A stretch of DNA of 64,000 nucleotides. It comes from Brienomyrus brachyistius. Its lineage: Eukaryota > Chordata > Actinopteri > Osteoglossiformes > Mormyridae. The notes under the pieces are model-generated. The model saw nothing but the letters and a program-made list of their open reading frames with translations, did no database searches and was not told the origin of the DNA. The DNA lies in contig NC_064551.1 in the NCBI RefSeq assembly GCF_023856365.1, positions 2,374,501-2,438,500 on the forward strand, read 5' to 3'. How positions within the stretch are numbered: the stretch's first letter is position 1; the number at the start of each line of letters is the position of its first letter. Position numbers and translations under genes: made by a program. This document shows positions 11,901 to 24,946 of the stretch, piece after piece.

Positions 11901-14099
11901 GGCATTCTGCATCCAAAGCTCCCACATGGTGCTATGAGATTAACATCGGTATCCAGATCTGTCTCGGCCACTATGCATATCTTCAGCTGGGGTGTGTATC
12001 TCTGTCTGTCCCCTTCTGTCTGTATAACGTAGTTATGTAGCTAATTGCCCACTTAAGTTAGATTAAGGTTCGTCTCCGTGCTGCAGGTTTTCATAGTGAG
12101 TGCTATATGTTGTTGCACCCTGAGAATAAATTGCTTTTGCTACTTTTTATTTGTCTGAATTTGCTAACTCTAGTAAACTCCTAGATAGTAGCATTACCAC
12201 GGTTCCTGGTTAGAGATGACGCCCAGCATTCCCAGCTGGATAATTAGTCATTTGACTGGGCCACATTGCTTGGAAGCCACTGCATTATCCTGGACAATGA
12301 TGCACTGCTGGCCAGCTGCTGAATCGAGTCTGACATGCTACTGTTGAACCTACTAACTAATCAGACATGCATGAGCTGCTCAATCAAACATGCTGACTTC
12401 AGAGTCTGAGTTGAATTAATTAGATATAAGGACTTCATGCAGTCCGCGAGGAGACACGAAGTGGCAGTAATCATTTCCCATTCATGACTACGGCAATGAC
12501 TATCGAACATTCCAGCAACAGCACTGAACCAAATCAGTGGTAGAGGGGCACATATTGTGATGAGAACATTCGAGACCTACCCGCTGTATTTCAGCACTGA
12601 ACGCCTGCATTGAGCAATGGCATGGAGGAAGATGGGGCATGAAAAGCATCATCTTTGCACCTCAGCGCTATGGTCGCTCTTAGGCGTGAACAGGCACGAC
12701 AATTGTGATGAAAATGATACACGTTATGCGCGGCAGCGACAGTAAAATGTCACCGAGCCGAGCCTATGAGTATGACAACGCATGTCACACCCCAGCAGTA
12801 TAGAGTCACTGAGCTGAGGGGACCGGGCTCACCTCTGCGGACTGTCCTCGCGCTGACGTGCCGTGCGAGGGCACTGGCATCACACCCGAAGTTTCACGAG
12901 ACGGCGAACCGCCTGCAAACGGACCTAAGAGCCCTTCTGGCCGCCGCCGGTCTCGCTGGGAGCAGGACACTCAGCTCCGCTCCTCTGGAAGGCCGGATAT
13001 TGTTCGTGACTCCCGGCCTGCCATTCCGGGGAGGAACAGGCCAGGAGCGGGAGAAGGAAGTCTGTTCTGTGAACTAGGAGATAAGTGGCGCATTTCCCTC
13101 GCTGAGCGATACAGACACCTGGCTTAGCTTCCGCTAAAACAGCGTCTGTCTGTGAAGAATTAGCATGTTGCTGTCGCTCTCGTTGTTTGAAAGGAACAGC
13201 AACGAAGTTCACACAAGTGATAATCGTGTCAGTCGGCAAAAGTGCGATGGGAAAAAAAATCGCATGGTGCTGTCATATCCTCATCAGACACAAGCTCTCT
13301 GACAAACAGATGCACTAAAGGAGCGTGTGTAATTTTAATGCCACCCTGTCCCTCTCTAAAGTCCTGCCAACAGACCACATGCCAAACGTTTGCACTTGCG
13401 CGGCTTTACACAACTGTTAAAGCTGCAAGGAGTCCAGTGCTGGTATGAGCGCAGAAACTGCTCGCAAAATATACAAACACACACGCACTTCTGATAGAGC
13501 CTGTATTAAAAAAAATTATAATTAAAAAGCCAAGGCAGGAGTCCAAGGCTCTTCAATCTGATGTTGGTTTTCTGTGAGATAGTATAAAGGATGATGAATA
13601 TCGAATATTTCTCTATTTTTGGGAAGCCAGTAGGCCAGCACTGTGACAAGCCGTGACGCAAGTACAGCACATGGCCATCTGGGTGTCACTCGCGGTACAT
13701 CGCATCCCGGTGCATCTCCGAGCTATCTCACACTGCCTCATCGCAGTAACAGGCGAACTGCTCCACAACACAAATGTCCAAGTTCGACGGCGTCTCCAGG
13801 CGTGACTCAGCTCTCAAGGAGCGGGCACACATGGCCGGAGCAGCGGCTGCCGATCGGAGAGCGATCACCGGGCGAAGCCCACGGCCGCAATTCCGGGCGC
13901 CGACGCACTTGCGCGAATGAATTTGCACCGATGCCATCTGGCTGTTTTACCCCCATCTTATAATAACTGCTGAAGCCCACAGCAGGGACGTAACCCCCCC
14001 AGAGCCCTAGCCGGAGCTCATCCTTACATACTGTAGCTAAGATCCATGCTCCCCGTCTGGTTGTGTCTGTGTCAGAAATCAAAAAAAAGAAAGACGTCT
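8966..14099. other. Intergenic DNA between cnr1 and rngtt, cnr1-proximal part
   Basis: No gene is recognised on either strand. The open frames here are short and have no protein signature. Contents: ATGGATGG motifs near 9680, a small imperfect duplication at about 11805-11945, and GC-richer patches at about 12720-13090 and 13640-13950. None of these shows splice-consistent coding potential that I can see. Confidence 0.5.
11806..11945 (+). repeat. Imperfect direct duplication, about 85 bp
   Basis: Two neighbouring segments share GGGGGGCATTCTG, an intervening 11-12 nt, then CCCACATGGT and a GA(T/G)..GATTA.C block. They start near 11813 and 11898. This looks like a local tandem duplication with divergence. 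No family was identified. Confidence 0.45.
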
Positions 14100-14660
14100 C
14101 CAGCCCCCAGATTAATTAGTACGTGCCCCCTCTGATAGGATATAATCATTCCGTCATTGCCTACATTACAAACTTCACTCACCCTTCTAACTTGGCTTAT
14201 TTGATAATTAGCGATCCAATATAAGCAGACAGTCAACTAATTTTAAGAGACATTATTAATCTGCTTTTGTTCGTCAGACAAAACTTTGAAGCCAAAAGAT
14301 ACGCAGTTCTTTCTCCATACAGACCGACTTCTCGAGCCCAGAATCAATTTATGCTCCTTCATTAGTCTCGCCCACATCAGCGGGGAGACAAAGAGGTAAC
14401 AGGCTTGTCACAAGATAAATGAGCAGAAATTTAGAATTTCCTCAATTAGCCACAAGCAATTATGTCGTTATATGGATGTGGTGTTCAGAATTTTGCTTCT
14501 TGGCCATTTCCAGATGACTGCCTTTATATATTTCTTTTAAGTCTTCTTTTAAACATCAGCCATTAACTGTTATTTCTCATGTTCTGAATACAATTTATAG
14601 TAGCATAATTATTAATGCAGTACACCTTTAATTAGCCTAGTGTCTTCCATCGCTTTGCCT
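14100..14660. promoter_or_regulatory. Candidate conserved non-coding element with many homeodomain cores
   Basis: This AT-rich block carries TAATTA cores near 14113, 14205, 14606 and 14630. It also has related TAATTT, ATTAAT and CAATTAG sites near 14237, 14254 and 14444, and an ATTAGT near 14360. It lies in the gene-free interval between cnr1 and rngtt and has no microsatellites or transposon debris. The motif density suggests a developmental enhancer, but AT-rich DNA gives such cores often by chance. Confidence 0.3.
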
Positions 14661-16600
14661 AATACCAGGACGCAATAGTACAACTTTTAATAAATACTCC
14701 ACTCCATTTTCGGGTTGTAGTTATTTATGAGTGAAATGTCTACTTCGCAGTGTGATCACCGCAAAGGCTCAAGTATTTATTGAGTTGCGCGGATGTAGAT
14801 ATGAATGTCACACACAGCGAGTAATATAGACATTTGTAAGCCGAAAATGGACTTTACCATCATATTCTTGAGTAATTCAAGTGTGGAAGCATTAAACGAA
14901 TTGCTGTTTTCCGATTCAGGGAGTGATATCAGTCATCTCACGCCCAAAGAAATTATGCTGCCTTGCCAAATGTTTACCGATACGTACAATTTTCACAGCC
15001 GTCATGATCATTCTGTCCAAATGAAAGATTTACTCTAAGACGTTACTCCTTATTTTAAATTTGTGCTTTATCAAAATCCAGTGTACAAAATCAAGTGTCA
15101 GAAAAAAACTGTCCAGTATAAGTATTAATATCTCTATCCTACACACTAGAAATCAGCCGGTAAAATGAAATTTAATAGACTACAGTTGAATTTTAATATA
15201 TGCATGTAGGCCTACTTAATGAAACGATCAAAAACAAATATTCGAGTATCAAAACAAAAAACTATTAAAATACTAATTATGAAATATCTAAAGCTCAGAG
15301 CACCTATGCAGAATAATACGATTAATGTTCGGTAACGCAGTTTATCAGCGTAATTATGTTTGCCTACATGTCACATTACTGCTGACCACCACCGGAGCAC
15401 AGAAAGAAGCGCAGACCGCAGTCTGAGCGACACCACTAACCCTGCATGCAGAAAAGACTCAATAAGTCAGTTAGAAATGTTTCTTTTTATATTTTCTACT
15501 GAGGTTCTTTCAGGTTTCTTTGGCCAAAAGATCAGGTCAAGATTCATTCGTTGATTATCCCGCTGTCAGATGATGAATAACCTGTTCCTCATTTTCATCA
15601 GAAATACACGCAAACGCCCGTCGCCACTGCTGGAAATATGGGAATAATATCATTTTAAAGTACTTGTCTGAGATTGCAAAAAGCCCTTCAGGTTACAGTT
15701 AGCATTAGTACTGCCCGTGTCCCGTTTCAAATGCTCCCAATTTCCCAGAACGCCCGAATCTGTCCTGTGAGTGCTGTTCATTGCTGTCCATTTTGTTTCT
15801 GCTGCGCGGTTTCTTTGAACGCAATATCTATCGCATATGTTTATAGCAAGTATGAAATATAAATTCATGCACCTTTTCTCCCACCACCAAATACGACACA
15901 GGCCATTTGTGTGATTTTCAAAGTGGTCACGGAGAAGCACGTTCCATCTATCACGATTAACGGGGGTGCCTGAATTCCCCACAGGGACAAGGGTGGATGG
16001 TCCACTGGATTTGGTGGAGCCAAACAACACCTTCTCTTGGGTGGAGCGGCAGTGGGGGCAACCTGGTGTGAAATTCCTAAGGTGGGACATCGCTCTGTCA
16101 TCCACCGTGGAAGGGAGCCAAGTCCAGCACCCCCACGGACCATCTGCCAGCCAAGAGGGGACTCCAGACGCCGTGAGAGGCCCCTGATCGGTCCTTCCTG
16201 GGCTGGCATGGCGCCGGGTGGCGGCTGGAACGTGGCGTGTCGAGCCGCTCCTGCCGCCTCAACGCTTACGCCTCATTGTCAGCTGAGAGCTACGTGCTTG
16301 GGACCCCATCTGCTGCCTGTTATGCAGCACACAACCCCCCCCCTCTGCAGGGGAATAACAGAGGGACACTCATCTCATGGAGCCAATGCGTGCTGTGCAC
16401 ATATCAAATGCGTCCCTGTGTCCAGTGAAGGGGAGCAGAGGACACTCATTACATAAAGCTGCACAGCACAAGTGACACCAGATCAGACAGAGGCTATAGG
16501 AGGTGGTTCATTAAGCAGGGTGGCACAGAGAATCTGTCACACACTCAGCACAATGTGTCGCGATGCACATAAATCTGTACAGTAGATATACACAATATAG
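14661..16600. other. Intergenic DNA
   Basis: AT-rich to about 15650, then GC-richer from about 15960 to 16350. Open frames in the latter part have no recognisable domain. No RNA gene or repeat family was recognised. Confidence 0.5.
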
Positions 16601-16851
16601 TTAAGCGCTCATGGGAGTTTTACTTGAACAAAAATGTTCTGAGGGTAGAGCGAAAAATGATTGGTTCAGAGAGATAACCAATCAGATTGTAGAGGAGGTG
16701 GGTACAAGCAGCTAGCAGAGGCTGGACCAACCAATCAGAAGTCTTGGTCCCACTTCCTCTACAATCTGATTGGTTATCTCTCTGAACCAATCATTTTTTG
16801 CTCTACCCTCCGAACAGTTTTGTGCAAGTAAAACTCCCACAATACACTTAA
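16601..16851. mobile_element. Fold-back MITE-like inverted repeat, bounded by TTAA
   Basis: Two arms of about 90 nt (about 16612-16702 and 16749-16839) are near-perfect reverse complements. Both carry GGGAGTTTTAC, TGATTGGTTCAGAGAGATAA and a CCTCTACAATCTG stretch, and they surround a loop of about 50 nt. Just outside, the ends read TTAAGCG and CACTTAA, so TTAA occurs at both edges (16601-16604 and 16848-16851). TTAA is the target duplication of piggyBac-type elements, but the ends lack the usual CCC start, so the superfamily is uncertain. There is no coding capacity, so it is non-autonomous. Confidence 0.75.
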
Positions 16852-19800
16852 CCTGAAGCCTCTAACCTAAATCGCATTCCTAAATAATCCAGCAGAATAA
16901 ATTGTGAGACGCTTTGCGTGAAAGCATCAGCTGAGCAGTGAGATAATAGCAGACATGTGCGTGGCCTGCTGCCTGTGGAGCATGTTTCAGAGCCACCTGT
17001 GAGGTCAGAGCTCTGCTGTCATGTGACCAGTCAGTATGACAGAGGAGAAGCGCGGCCCCTCACAGGGGGACGCCACAGATGCACGGCAGACCCGTTTTTA
17101 ATATTTCTGGGGGCATGGGATCTATAAAGAAAAATTGGACACGATCTGCCATGCCCTGATTCGCCGGAGACTCCGTTCGCGCGCCTGCTGTCATAGCAAC
17201 CGCAGCCAGTGGAGATGTGCTGCCGGTGTGGTGTAAACACGGTGCAGAGAGAAGTGGAGCCCGCTGACACGGAGGAGCGCGGAGGAGCGCGGAGGTCCTG
17301 GGGCCTGTGGGCGGTTCCTGACAATTCAACGCTTGGCGGGTAAACAAACAGGTTCCACGGAGGCGTTTGGACGGCGACGGCAAACCAGCGCCAGCATTTA
17401 GCAGATTCTTTCCGGTTGGCGGCTGGCTGACCCTTCTTGGGAAGAGCGTCCTTTTCAGAGGAGTGTCTTGGTGTTCCTGCCGCTCGGCAGAGTGAGGATA
17501 AAGCCCGTGGGCAGAGGCCGTGTCACAGGACGTTTTCGTTAGAGCACATGGCCGTCTCACTTTGGGCTCACAGCCCGTCGTCGTCACGATGCTCTGGAGA
17601 TTAGACGTATTACTAAAATGTGCAGTTTCCTTTTGCCACATCGCCGAGTGCCACTGCACTTCCGAGCTTTTCCGGAAGGACCTATTAATCTAGGTGCGAG
17701 AGCACTGCAGTTCCTCATGGGGGCTTGGCTGTACCACTGTCCCTCAACGACTTCCTGTGTAAACGCACGAAGAGGAGGAGAGCTCTCCCACACGCACACA
17801 TCACTGTCCAGATGGGAGAATACAGGAAGTGGCGTCCCGCCTGTGATGGCCGCCCCCCCCCCCCACGTCTTCGTCAGAGTGCCCCTGAAAGAACCCAGTC
17901 ATGAACATAAGGGCACTGGGGGTGCTGCTTAATCCCGCCCCCTCTCCAAACACCAATAGGACACATCCTCCTCCACTGCTGGCTACACCTGGGCATCCAG
18001 TGAGAATCTGAAACTGCAGTCGAAATTCTGACCCTCTGTGCATCATTTGTTTTTTTTCTATCTTGCAAATTACCGAAAAACTGGCACGAAGCCCCGCATG
18101 GGGGAATGCAGATACCGTTTGCGGGATTCATGCGAACCTGGTCCTGCTGCCACACGGAGGACAATTCAGAGACAAAAGGCACAAATGTGCTGTGTGTTAA
18201 TCCCTCTGAAGGACTCTTCGCTTTATCTTAATGCTCTCTTTGCTTTACCCAGTCATCAGCTTTTATAATGCGCGTGTTCCGTGATTTTCCGCAGCGCTCA
18301 CTCTTTTATGTTATCCAAGAGAATTTTAAAGTTTTAAGCCCACCTTTAATCTCCTCTAAAAGGGTGGCAGTGAGAAGTGACCCCCCCCAACGCACTGCTG
18401 GAAAACTCGAGTTTCTGCTCAAACTGCAGAAATACAAATCAAAGATCGGGGGGGAATGTGGCTGAAAAAACTACGAATGAAGTATTTGTTATGCATTCTG
18501 GAGAAGCCATCTTCCCTTCCGGTGAGGAAACAGACCTCTAGAGGAAAATAAACGAGCCCCATTAAAAACAAGGACGCACAACGTACATCCCATTGACGGT
18601 GCCAAAGACCCGCCGCAGCCCTCTGTGACTCGCCAGCCTACATATATTTCCACAGCCCTGTTCTGCTTGCTGCTCCCAGCCCATTCGGCACCTCAAGTGC
18701 TGAAAGCTTCGGCTTGTAAATTGCTTCAAATCAAACTCGCATGCCTGTTTGCGCGGCTCATCTTTCACTGTGTCGGACTCCGTCGTTCACTCGTCCCCAG
18801 AGATCGAGTTGGGCCCGGCTTGAACCGGCTTCGACACGCGTAAGCCTCCTTCTGAGGATACAGGTGGATTATTCGATCGAGGAAGACCTAAAAAGAAAGC
18901 CCCCCGACCCCCCAGTGCTGAAATGGTAGGGACAGCTAAATCGGAAGACCCAGCCGTGAGATAGACGATGCCGTGTTTGGAATCAAGGGGTCACATAACG
19001 TCCTGATTCGGAGTGTAAGAATTTCGAGGTGCACTGAACCGCATTAGAGTAGGGTAGGGTGGGGTGGGGTATTCCGCAGCAGATCAGCAGGGGATTGTGC
19101 CGCCCACGGCGTTGAACAGAACGGTTAGCACCAGGAATGCAGCACTAGCAATGCAGCACCAGCAATGCAGCACCATGCTCCTCTCCGTTCCCATACATCA
19201 GCCAGTCGGAGAAACAGGTATGTCAGTCAGATCGTAGCCCTAAAACAAGACAGCGCATTTTAATGTAAGCAAGCCTCCCATTCTAGAGAAAACTGAATGA
19301 CTTCCATATGGAACATAAGGCGTCATAGAGTCGCATGTTCACTTTGATTTACCTAAAGCGGCATTAACGCAAACAAACATGCGTCCTGCCGTGAAAACGC
19401 AAGCCAGCTCTGCATATCCTTGCGGCTCCGATCGTCACTCCTCCTGGTTGACAAGCACGGATGCGCTCTAAAGACGTACCTGATTAGACACAGGACAGCC
19501 GCATTCCGGCATGCATGCAGATCTGTGTGAGACATGGAGGCATGGAAACGCTTTCATCCCCACTGAAGGGCAGCCATTGTTTTCGTTCAGGCTGCCACCT
19601 GGGGAAGCCCTGCACCCCGTTAGTAACGATGCCCCATTATCCTGCCATGTCACTTTGTACTTCATAGTGTGGGTCTGTACAGGGGTGCCACTAGAGATTT
19701 TGGGCCCCCAACCCAGATCAAATCAATTATGTTCCAAATTTGTTACGCGCCCCTTTGGAATTGTCCTCACTTCCTTCCCCTTTGCGGCAGACCTGGATGT

Positions 19801-20269
19801 GCACCAAGAAACACAGCTCTCACTTATCGCTGGGCACCGTCAGGCCCACCTACCACGCTTCTGCCCTACCTGCAGCACAGCGCCCCCATGTGAAGGGGTG
19901 TGAAAAACAACAGGGGGTAATTCTAACACTCAGGGTTACCTGTTACTGCAGTTTCTCCCAAAAGACGAGGAAAAATGAAAAGCGGAGAAACATCTGAGGT
20001 GAGAAGTTTCATTTTCCCTGCAGCATAAACTCGCTGAAAAGCATTCAAAGGTGGAACAGACTGCAAACCCGGATTTCAGCGTCACGCTGAGCAGACTGGC
20101 GACACCCCGACTGACCTCTGACTGCCTGAAATGAGCCTAATGAGACACAGAGGCATCGCTGTCATCGGCAAACGAGCACCGACGATGACAGTGACCGTCT
20201 CCCGAAGAAGATGGACATGTGTAAAGGCAGATAAGGATGGGGGTCTGCCCGAGTGCATTTGGGCTCCAG

Positions 20270-20271
<2 letters not shown>

Positions 20272-20302
<31 letters not shown>
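20272..20302 (+). repeat. (GT)n microsatellite followed by G run
   Basis: Uninterrupted GT dinucleotides of about 31 nt run into a short G tract. It is intergenic. Confidence 0.95.
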
Positions 20303-20304
<2 letters not shown>

Positions 20305-21616
20305 GGGGGGAGCATGCAGGCTGAGAGATGCTGGAAGAAGATATTGGGGTCTCAGCTATTTAAATTCAACAGAGCACTTGGGGTATATCTTGTGTCAGCT
20401 ACCTGCCAGAAATCCACCGTACATCCACCCTCCTGTGGGTCATGCATGTTCCCACGTGACGTTTACATCGCAAAGCCTCCCATTTCCGCACATGCAATGC
20501 ACAGTATGGCGCTTTTGTAAGAACAAAGGGCCAAGCAGAAAACTTTACATTTTAACTGCGTTAATTTTAGTGTAGTACAATACAATTGCAGTCCTGTGCA
20601 GCAGATGATGGTAATATAGGGTTAATCATCTCTCCCTGTGTTTGTCTTCATTTTGGATTGACATCACGGACTTTCGTTTCTTCTCATTCATGACTGCCAG
20701 TAAACAGCAGTCAGCCAATCGCAGCGAGCATCTCTAACATTACAAGCACATCACTCTTATCTGTTGTATTCACCAGGTTCAGGTTGGGATACTGAACAGA
20801 TTGGACTCACCAGTGGTTTTTAATTAGTGCACTTCATCCAGAAAATTACAATATTTCCTCGGTCAGAACAGTGACAATCTGGGTTCAACTTCTCTGCCTT
20901 TTCATAACAGGCCTGATTATTACTTTTCATTATGCCTGCCCCCGATTGGCTGCCCCCTGCTGCTCCAGGGGACTCGTGCCACTGGCATCCTGTGTGATTG
21001 ACGCGCTGGTCTGAGTCCCGTGAGGCGGCCGTTGGGTCGACTTCTTCAGCTCTGAACGGATCTGTTTGGCGCGAATTGTCATGGAGACGGCCGCAGTCGC
21101 CACGGTGACTCATCCTGGCTCGGGGGCTGGATCTTTTCCCTGGAAAGTCACCGGAGAGCAGCGGGGGCCTCTCTGCTGCCCCCCCCGTTTCTCCATCTCC
21201 TCCTGGGCTTGCTGCCTGGTGTCATCGGTCGTTTCAAAGCGACTTTGAAACCGATCGGGATAAAGAGTGTGGCTGAAGCACAGGGACTTGGGCTCCCCTA
21301 GGCAGCATCCCCCGGTGCTGGGGGGTCTCATGGGAGGGGTGGGACCCCACCCAGGGGACTCAGAGCCCATCTATTCCTTCTTAGGGGCGGACGGGGGGGG
21401 GGGGGGGCACCTTACCCCAAGACTGGGAGTTTAAAGGAGTCGGCTGATGGAGCGGAGACTGCTGGAGGCAGGGTAACCATGACAACAAGGCTTGTCACCT
21501 GTCTAAGGGCCGCCACTCACCTGTAAACTGCACACGGCGGTTAAACCTCTCAAAACACACTAATGACTTACAGTATTTAGATGAAGCATCACTAATTGCA
21601 ACATCTGCCTCACTTG

Positions 21617-21667
21617 TACATCGCATTGGACAGAAGCGGTTGCTAAATAAATGAATAAATAAATAAA
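21617..21667 (+). repeat. Widespread fish interspersed-repeat tail
   Basis: The pattern GTACATCGCATTGGACAGAA followed by GCGGTTGCTAAATAAATGAA is a diverged copy of the very common ray-finned-fish motif GTCGCTTTGGATAAAAGCG plus TCTGCTAAATAAAT. A related copy in the other orientation is at 43529-43569. Its exact family name is uncertain to me. Confidence 0.55.
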
Positions 21668-23339
21668 TGGGTCGCAGAGTTTCACGGACCATCCTGGACA
21701 GGAATTGTGGGTGTCTGACGACATGAAACTGGAGCTTGATGTGATCTTTAAGACACCCAAATGGAAACCCCCCCTGTTGGGTTGTTACCAACAAGTCATT
21801 GTTATACCAACAGCAGTGAAGGTCGGGGTTTTTCCTGCACGATCTCCGCCTCTCCACCCCACTCATTGCCTTCCTTGTATGTGGCTGGTTATTCCCCCCC
21901 CATTTAGCCATTCCCAGAGCTCACCACATCACACATTTATTTACGTTTTGATTCATTTCCCCCCGCCCCTGCAGTGATCTCCCATCATGCCACGGAAGTA
22001 TGTGCCCTCGGTCACAGGCTGCATCACCTGCGGCCGCTACATGCGAGGCACCCACCCTGCCCCCACCCGCAGGTCGGGGACAGGGCCTCCGGACACGCGC
22101 TAGGAGGATGTTGCCGCCGCTGCAGGCCCAGGTTACAGCCCATTTCCGATTCACCAATGCTCTTCCCCTTCCTGCCTGTCAAACGCACAATTCTCCTGCT
22201 CCTACAGAAGTAACACGTTTTTCCCTCGATCGATTCACAAATACAGCCGACGGCGGCAAGGGTAACTGCCCCTTACCGTGTTCCGTGCCCTTGTGAGACA
22301 CCCTTGATGGTATACAGCTATTTGTCTTTTTTATTTTATGCGTACGTCGCTGGCAAAAACATCCCGCAGCACGATTAAAATCCCATCTGGGAAAAGCAGA
22401 AGCTCTTACTCAGGACCAAACTCCATAAACCATAAACATGGTTCCTGTCAGCGAAAAGATTAATAATCGCAGGATGGAAGTCAGCGCTTTCCAAGTACAT
22501 CCGCCGCCGGAGGATCAGTCAGCTCTTTGACCTTTCACCCGGGGACATGCTCGTTACTTGTGACAATGGCACGGTTGGCATAATCAAGGAAATCACACCA
22601 GCACGCAAATCCGTCCCCAGTGACCTAATTAGCCAGCCCCTGATTGGAGGGGATGTTTTATTCAAAAGAACAACAAATTCAAAAATCAAAGTGGGGGCGG
22701 TGTGAAAGGCAGCTGTCACTGCAGAAAAACTGGGTGGTCCGCTTTGAGGCCCCGCCCTGCCCCATCCAGGGAGGACCCAGGACTGCAGGAGGATGTCGGC
22801 CCAGCAGGGGACCCTGTGGTTTGGGGCTGAATCCTTGAACTCCTCCTCCTTTGATATTGAGGCAGCCAGTTGTTTCTTAGAGGGCAGGATCTTCCACACA
22901 AAGGGGGGGCTGGTTGGTTTAACTCACTTAACCCCCCCTCCCCCCACCACCTGTCAGTATTTCTGTGATTTGGATTAAATTCCACAAAAAAGAGCCGTGG
23001 CAGGCGTTACGACTGCAGTGAGACAGAGACTGCAGAGGATGCGACAACCATGTCGGGGTGTCGGGGTGCTGCCTGCACTCCGCCACGACCCCCGGTTCCG
23101 CAAAGCGCAGCACCACTTCTGCCGACGGTCTTTATCTTTCCCTCTCTTGCCGAGTGAGTAAGACGATTTTGCAGGCGCTCGCTGGGTGCAGAAAGCATTA
23201 ACGGGCGTGCTCTGCATGTGGAGCATCGCGGTGGAGATTACGCAGGGGGGCAGAAGATGCTGAGATGAACAGCGCAGAGCTGTGATGGGCTGCCAGCGAG
23301 GAAACGGGCTTGTGCCATAACTAGCACATGGCAGGCAGG

Positions 23340-23515
23340 AAGGAGAGCGAGCCCAGAGACAGACAGACAGGAAGGCAGGGGCAGAGAGGGAAAGAAAGAA
23401 AGTAAAAGGGAAAAAGATAGGCAGGCAGACAGACAGATATAGAGACAAACACAGAGAGACAGGCACAGACAGACTTAGAGACAGGTAGAAATACAGACAG
23501 ACAGACAGGCAGAGA
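23340..23515 (+). repeat. ACAG/AGAC-rich simple repeat
   Basis: This is a degenerate purine-rich tract with many AGACAGACAG blocks, and it is related in composition to the array at 23698-23819. Its open frames on the minus strand (Ser/Leu/Cys-rich) reflect composition only. Confidence 0.7.
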
Positions 23516-23697
23516 GGCATATCGCTGCAGCCAGGAGCTGATTGTTGAGTAGGAGGCACAATGTAGGAGGAGTTTATAACTTATTATACGATACCCTAAC
23601 CCCAAACCTAACCCCTCCTACCGCTTGTGATAAACCCCTTATTCGACACTGCCCCTCTCACTCAATACTTGCTCCCAGCCGCACTGATATATACTTA

Positions 23698-23819
23698 GAC
23701 AGGCAGAGAGACAGGCAGAGAGACAGGCAGAGAGACAGGCAGAGAGACAGGCAGAGAGACAGGCAGAGAGACAGGCAGAGAGACAGGCAGAGAGACAGGC
23801 AGAGAGACAGGCAGAGAGA
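23698..23819 (+). repeat. 12-bp minisatellite (AGACAGGCAGAG)n
   Basis: About ten nearly perfect copies of a 12-bp unit. The unit length is a multiple of three, so all frames stay open across it, giving spurious proteins on both strands. Confidence 0.95.
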
Positions 23820-24565
23820 CTCACATCCAGGGGAACAGCTATGATAGAGTGTTAGTCCAACATGTGCAGCAGGCAAACATCACCCTCTAAGAGAATGTGA
23901 CAGTGACAGTGACAGCCTGGTGTCCGTCAACCCGGCCAGTGACACGCAGACCTGGGCTATAGGAAAGTCCAGCAGGCAGAAGTGACACACTGGGGTACAA
24001 TGGACTCAGAAATGTACTACTTTAATGTGTCACATTGAACAACAGAACCAGCAAATCAGCGTGTCACAAAATTAGGACGGACCCATGGAAGAGAGGAGTG
24101 TGGCTGACTGCAAATCAAGATCGCACACGCACACACTGAAATGCACACATGCATGCAAGTACGCACACGCATCAACGCACATCCCAGACGCTTGTAATTT
24201 CGTGCAGCAGTTACAGAGCCGGTCTGCGAAATTAAAGATCAGTTTTTTCCTTTCAGAAGAATAACAGCGACCCAGACGCTGAAGGGGAGGACACTTCTCA
24301 ATGCGAGTGACCTCAGAGATGGCAAGTGTGCATCGTCGTTTAATGGGGGACACCCCCGGCCGACGCAGGTTAACCCAAGCAAAACACTCTCCCTTTCACT
24401 CCCTGTATAACGACACATGACTGAATCCCTATTAAACACGCACACATTCTGCATAGAAGGATGATTGTGCCGCCATTTTAGGCTGGTCCAATATAGCACT
24501 GTTTTTGGGCGAGATGGAAAGAGAAATTAAAAATAAAATTTAAAAAAAAGTTCAAATCTAATAAA

Positions 24566-24791
24566 TTTAATATGAATTATCCAAGTCATGGGGGTGGTTC
24601 GTTGACATCAAATGTCGAGCTAAATGGCCGATTTCCATACCAACAGTCCCAAAGGCCCCCAGGAGCCTGACACACACAGTCGGGGTCCCAGCTTTAGATG
24701 TTCATTTTGCGGGTAGTGGGGGGGTCGAGAGGGGGTTGCCACGGGAGGATGACACAGTTCCACATAAACTTGTAGCCCTCTCACTGGGGTA
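24566..24791 (-). other. rngtt: rngtt 3' UTR with a variant poly(A) signal (tentative)
   Basis: Downstream of the rngtt stop on the minus strand, the first plausible signal is the variant ATTAAA at 24571-24566, followed by a U-rich stretch. This would give a short UTR of about 220 nt. Further ATTAAA variants occur lower down, so the true end may lie further away. Confidence 0.3.
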
Positions 24792-24946
24792 CTATGGTAC
24801 GGCCCGGTTGGGCCTCTTTGGGGGTGGCGGGGGCATCAGCTGCGAGTCTGGGTCGGGGGGGTGTTTTCGCGGCTGCGTGCCCAGCCGATCCAGGAACTCG
24901 AACAGCACCTCCTTGGTGACCGGCTGCTGGATGCTGTTGCACACAG
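24792..24946 (-). CDS. rngtt: mRNA capping enzyme, last coding exon (C-terminus)
   Basis: This exon encodes the C-terminal 50 residues and the TAG stop (24794-24792). It starts after the acceptor CCCCACAG (24948-24947 is AG) with two bases that complete the Ala codon begun in the previous exon. The joined reading is A-VCNSI, then [13 protein letters not shown], a basic/proline-rich linker, and [13 protein letters not shown]. The vertebrate capping enzyme ends the same way: an end-of-domain helix, then [13 protein letters not shown]. The helix closes the OB-fold part of the guanylyltransferase. The proline-rich tail is divergent in its last residues compared with mammals. The length of 155 nt agrees with the phase. 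Confidence 0.95.

Larger units (their letters stand above)
16852..24565. other. Intergenic DNA, rngtt-proximal part
   Basis: No gene was recognised. Contents: a GGGGTGCC-type repeat end near 19680, a 14-15 bp triplication (AGCAATGCAGCACC core) near 19130-19175, a GT microsatellite (20272-20302), a fish-type interspersed tail (about 21617-21665), a G run (21389-21408) and an AGACAGGCAGAG array (23698-23819). Open frames near 17060-17660 and 22000-22900 have no domain signature. Confidence 0.5.

Noticed and set aside
16037..16456. 139-residue plus-strand frame in the intergenic region
   Set aside because: It is GC-rich with no recognisable motif, no convincing promoter or splice sites, and other frames overlap it on both strands.
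23585..23615. Telomere-like CCCTAACCCCAAACCTAACC stretch
   Set aside because: It is too short and irregular to be called an interstitial telomeric repeat.
22975..23876. Ser/Leu/Cys-rich frames on the minus strand
   Set aside because: They are translations of AGACAGGCAGAG and related simple repeats.
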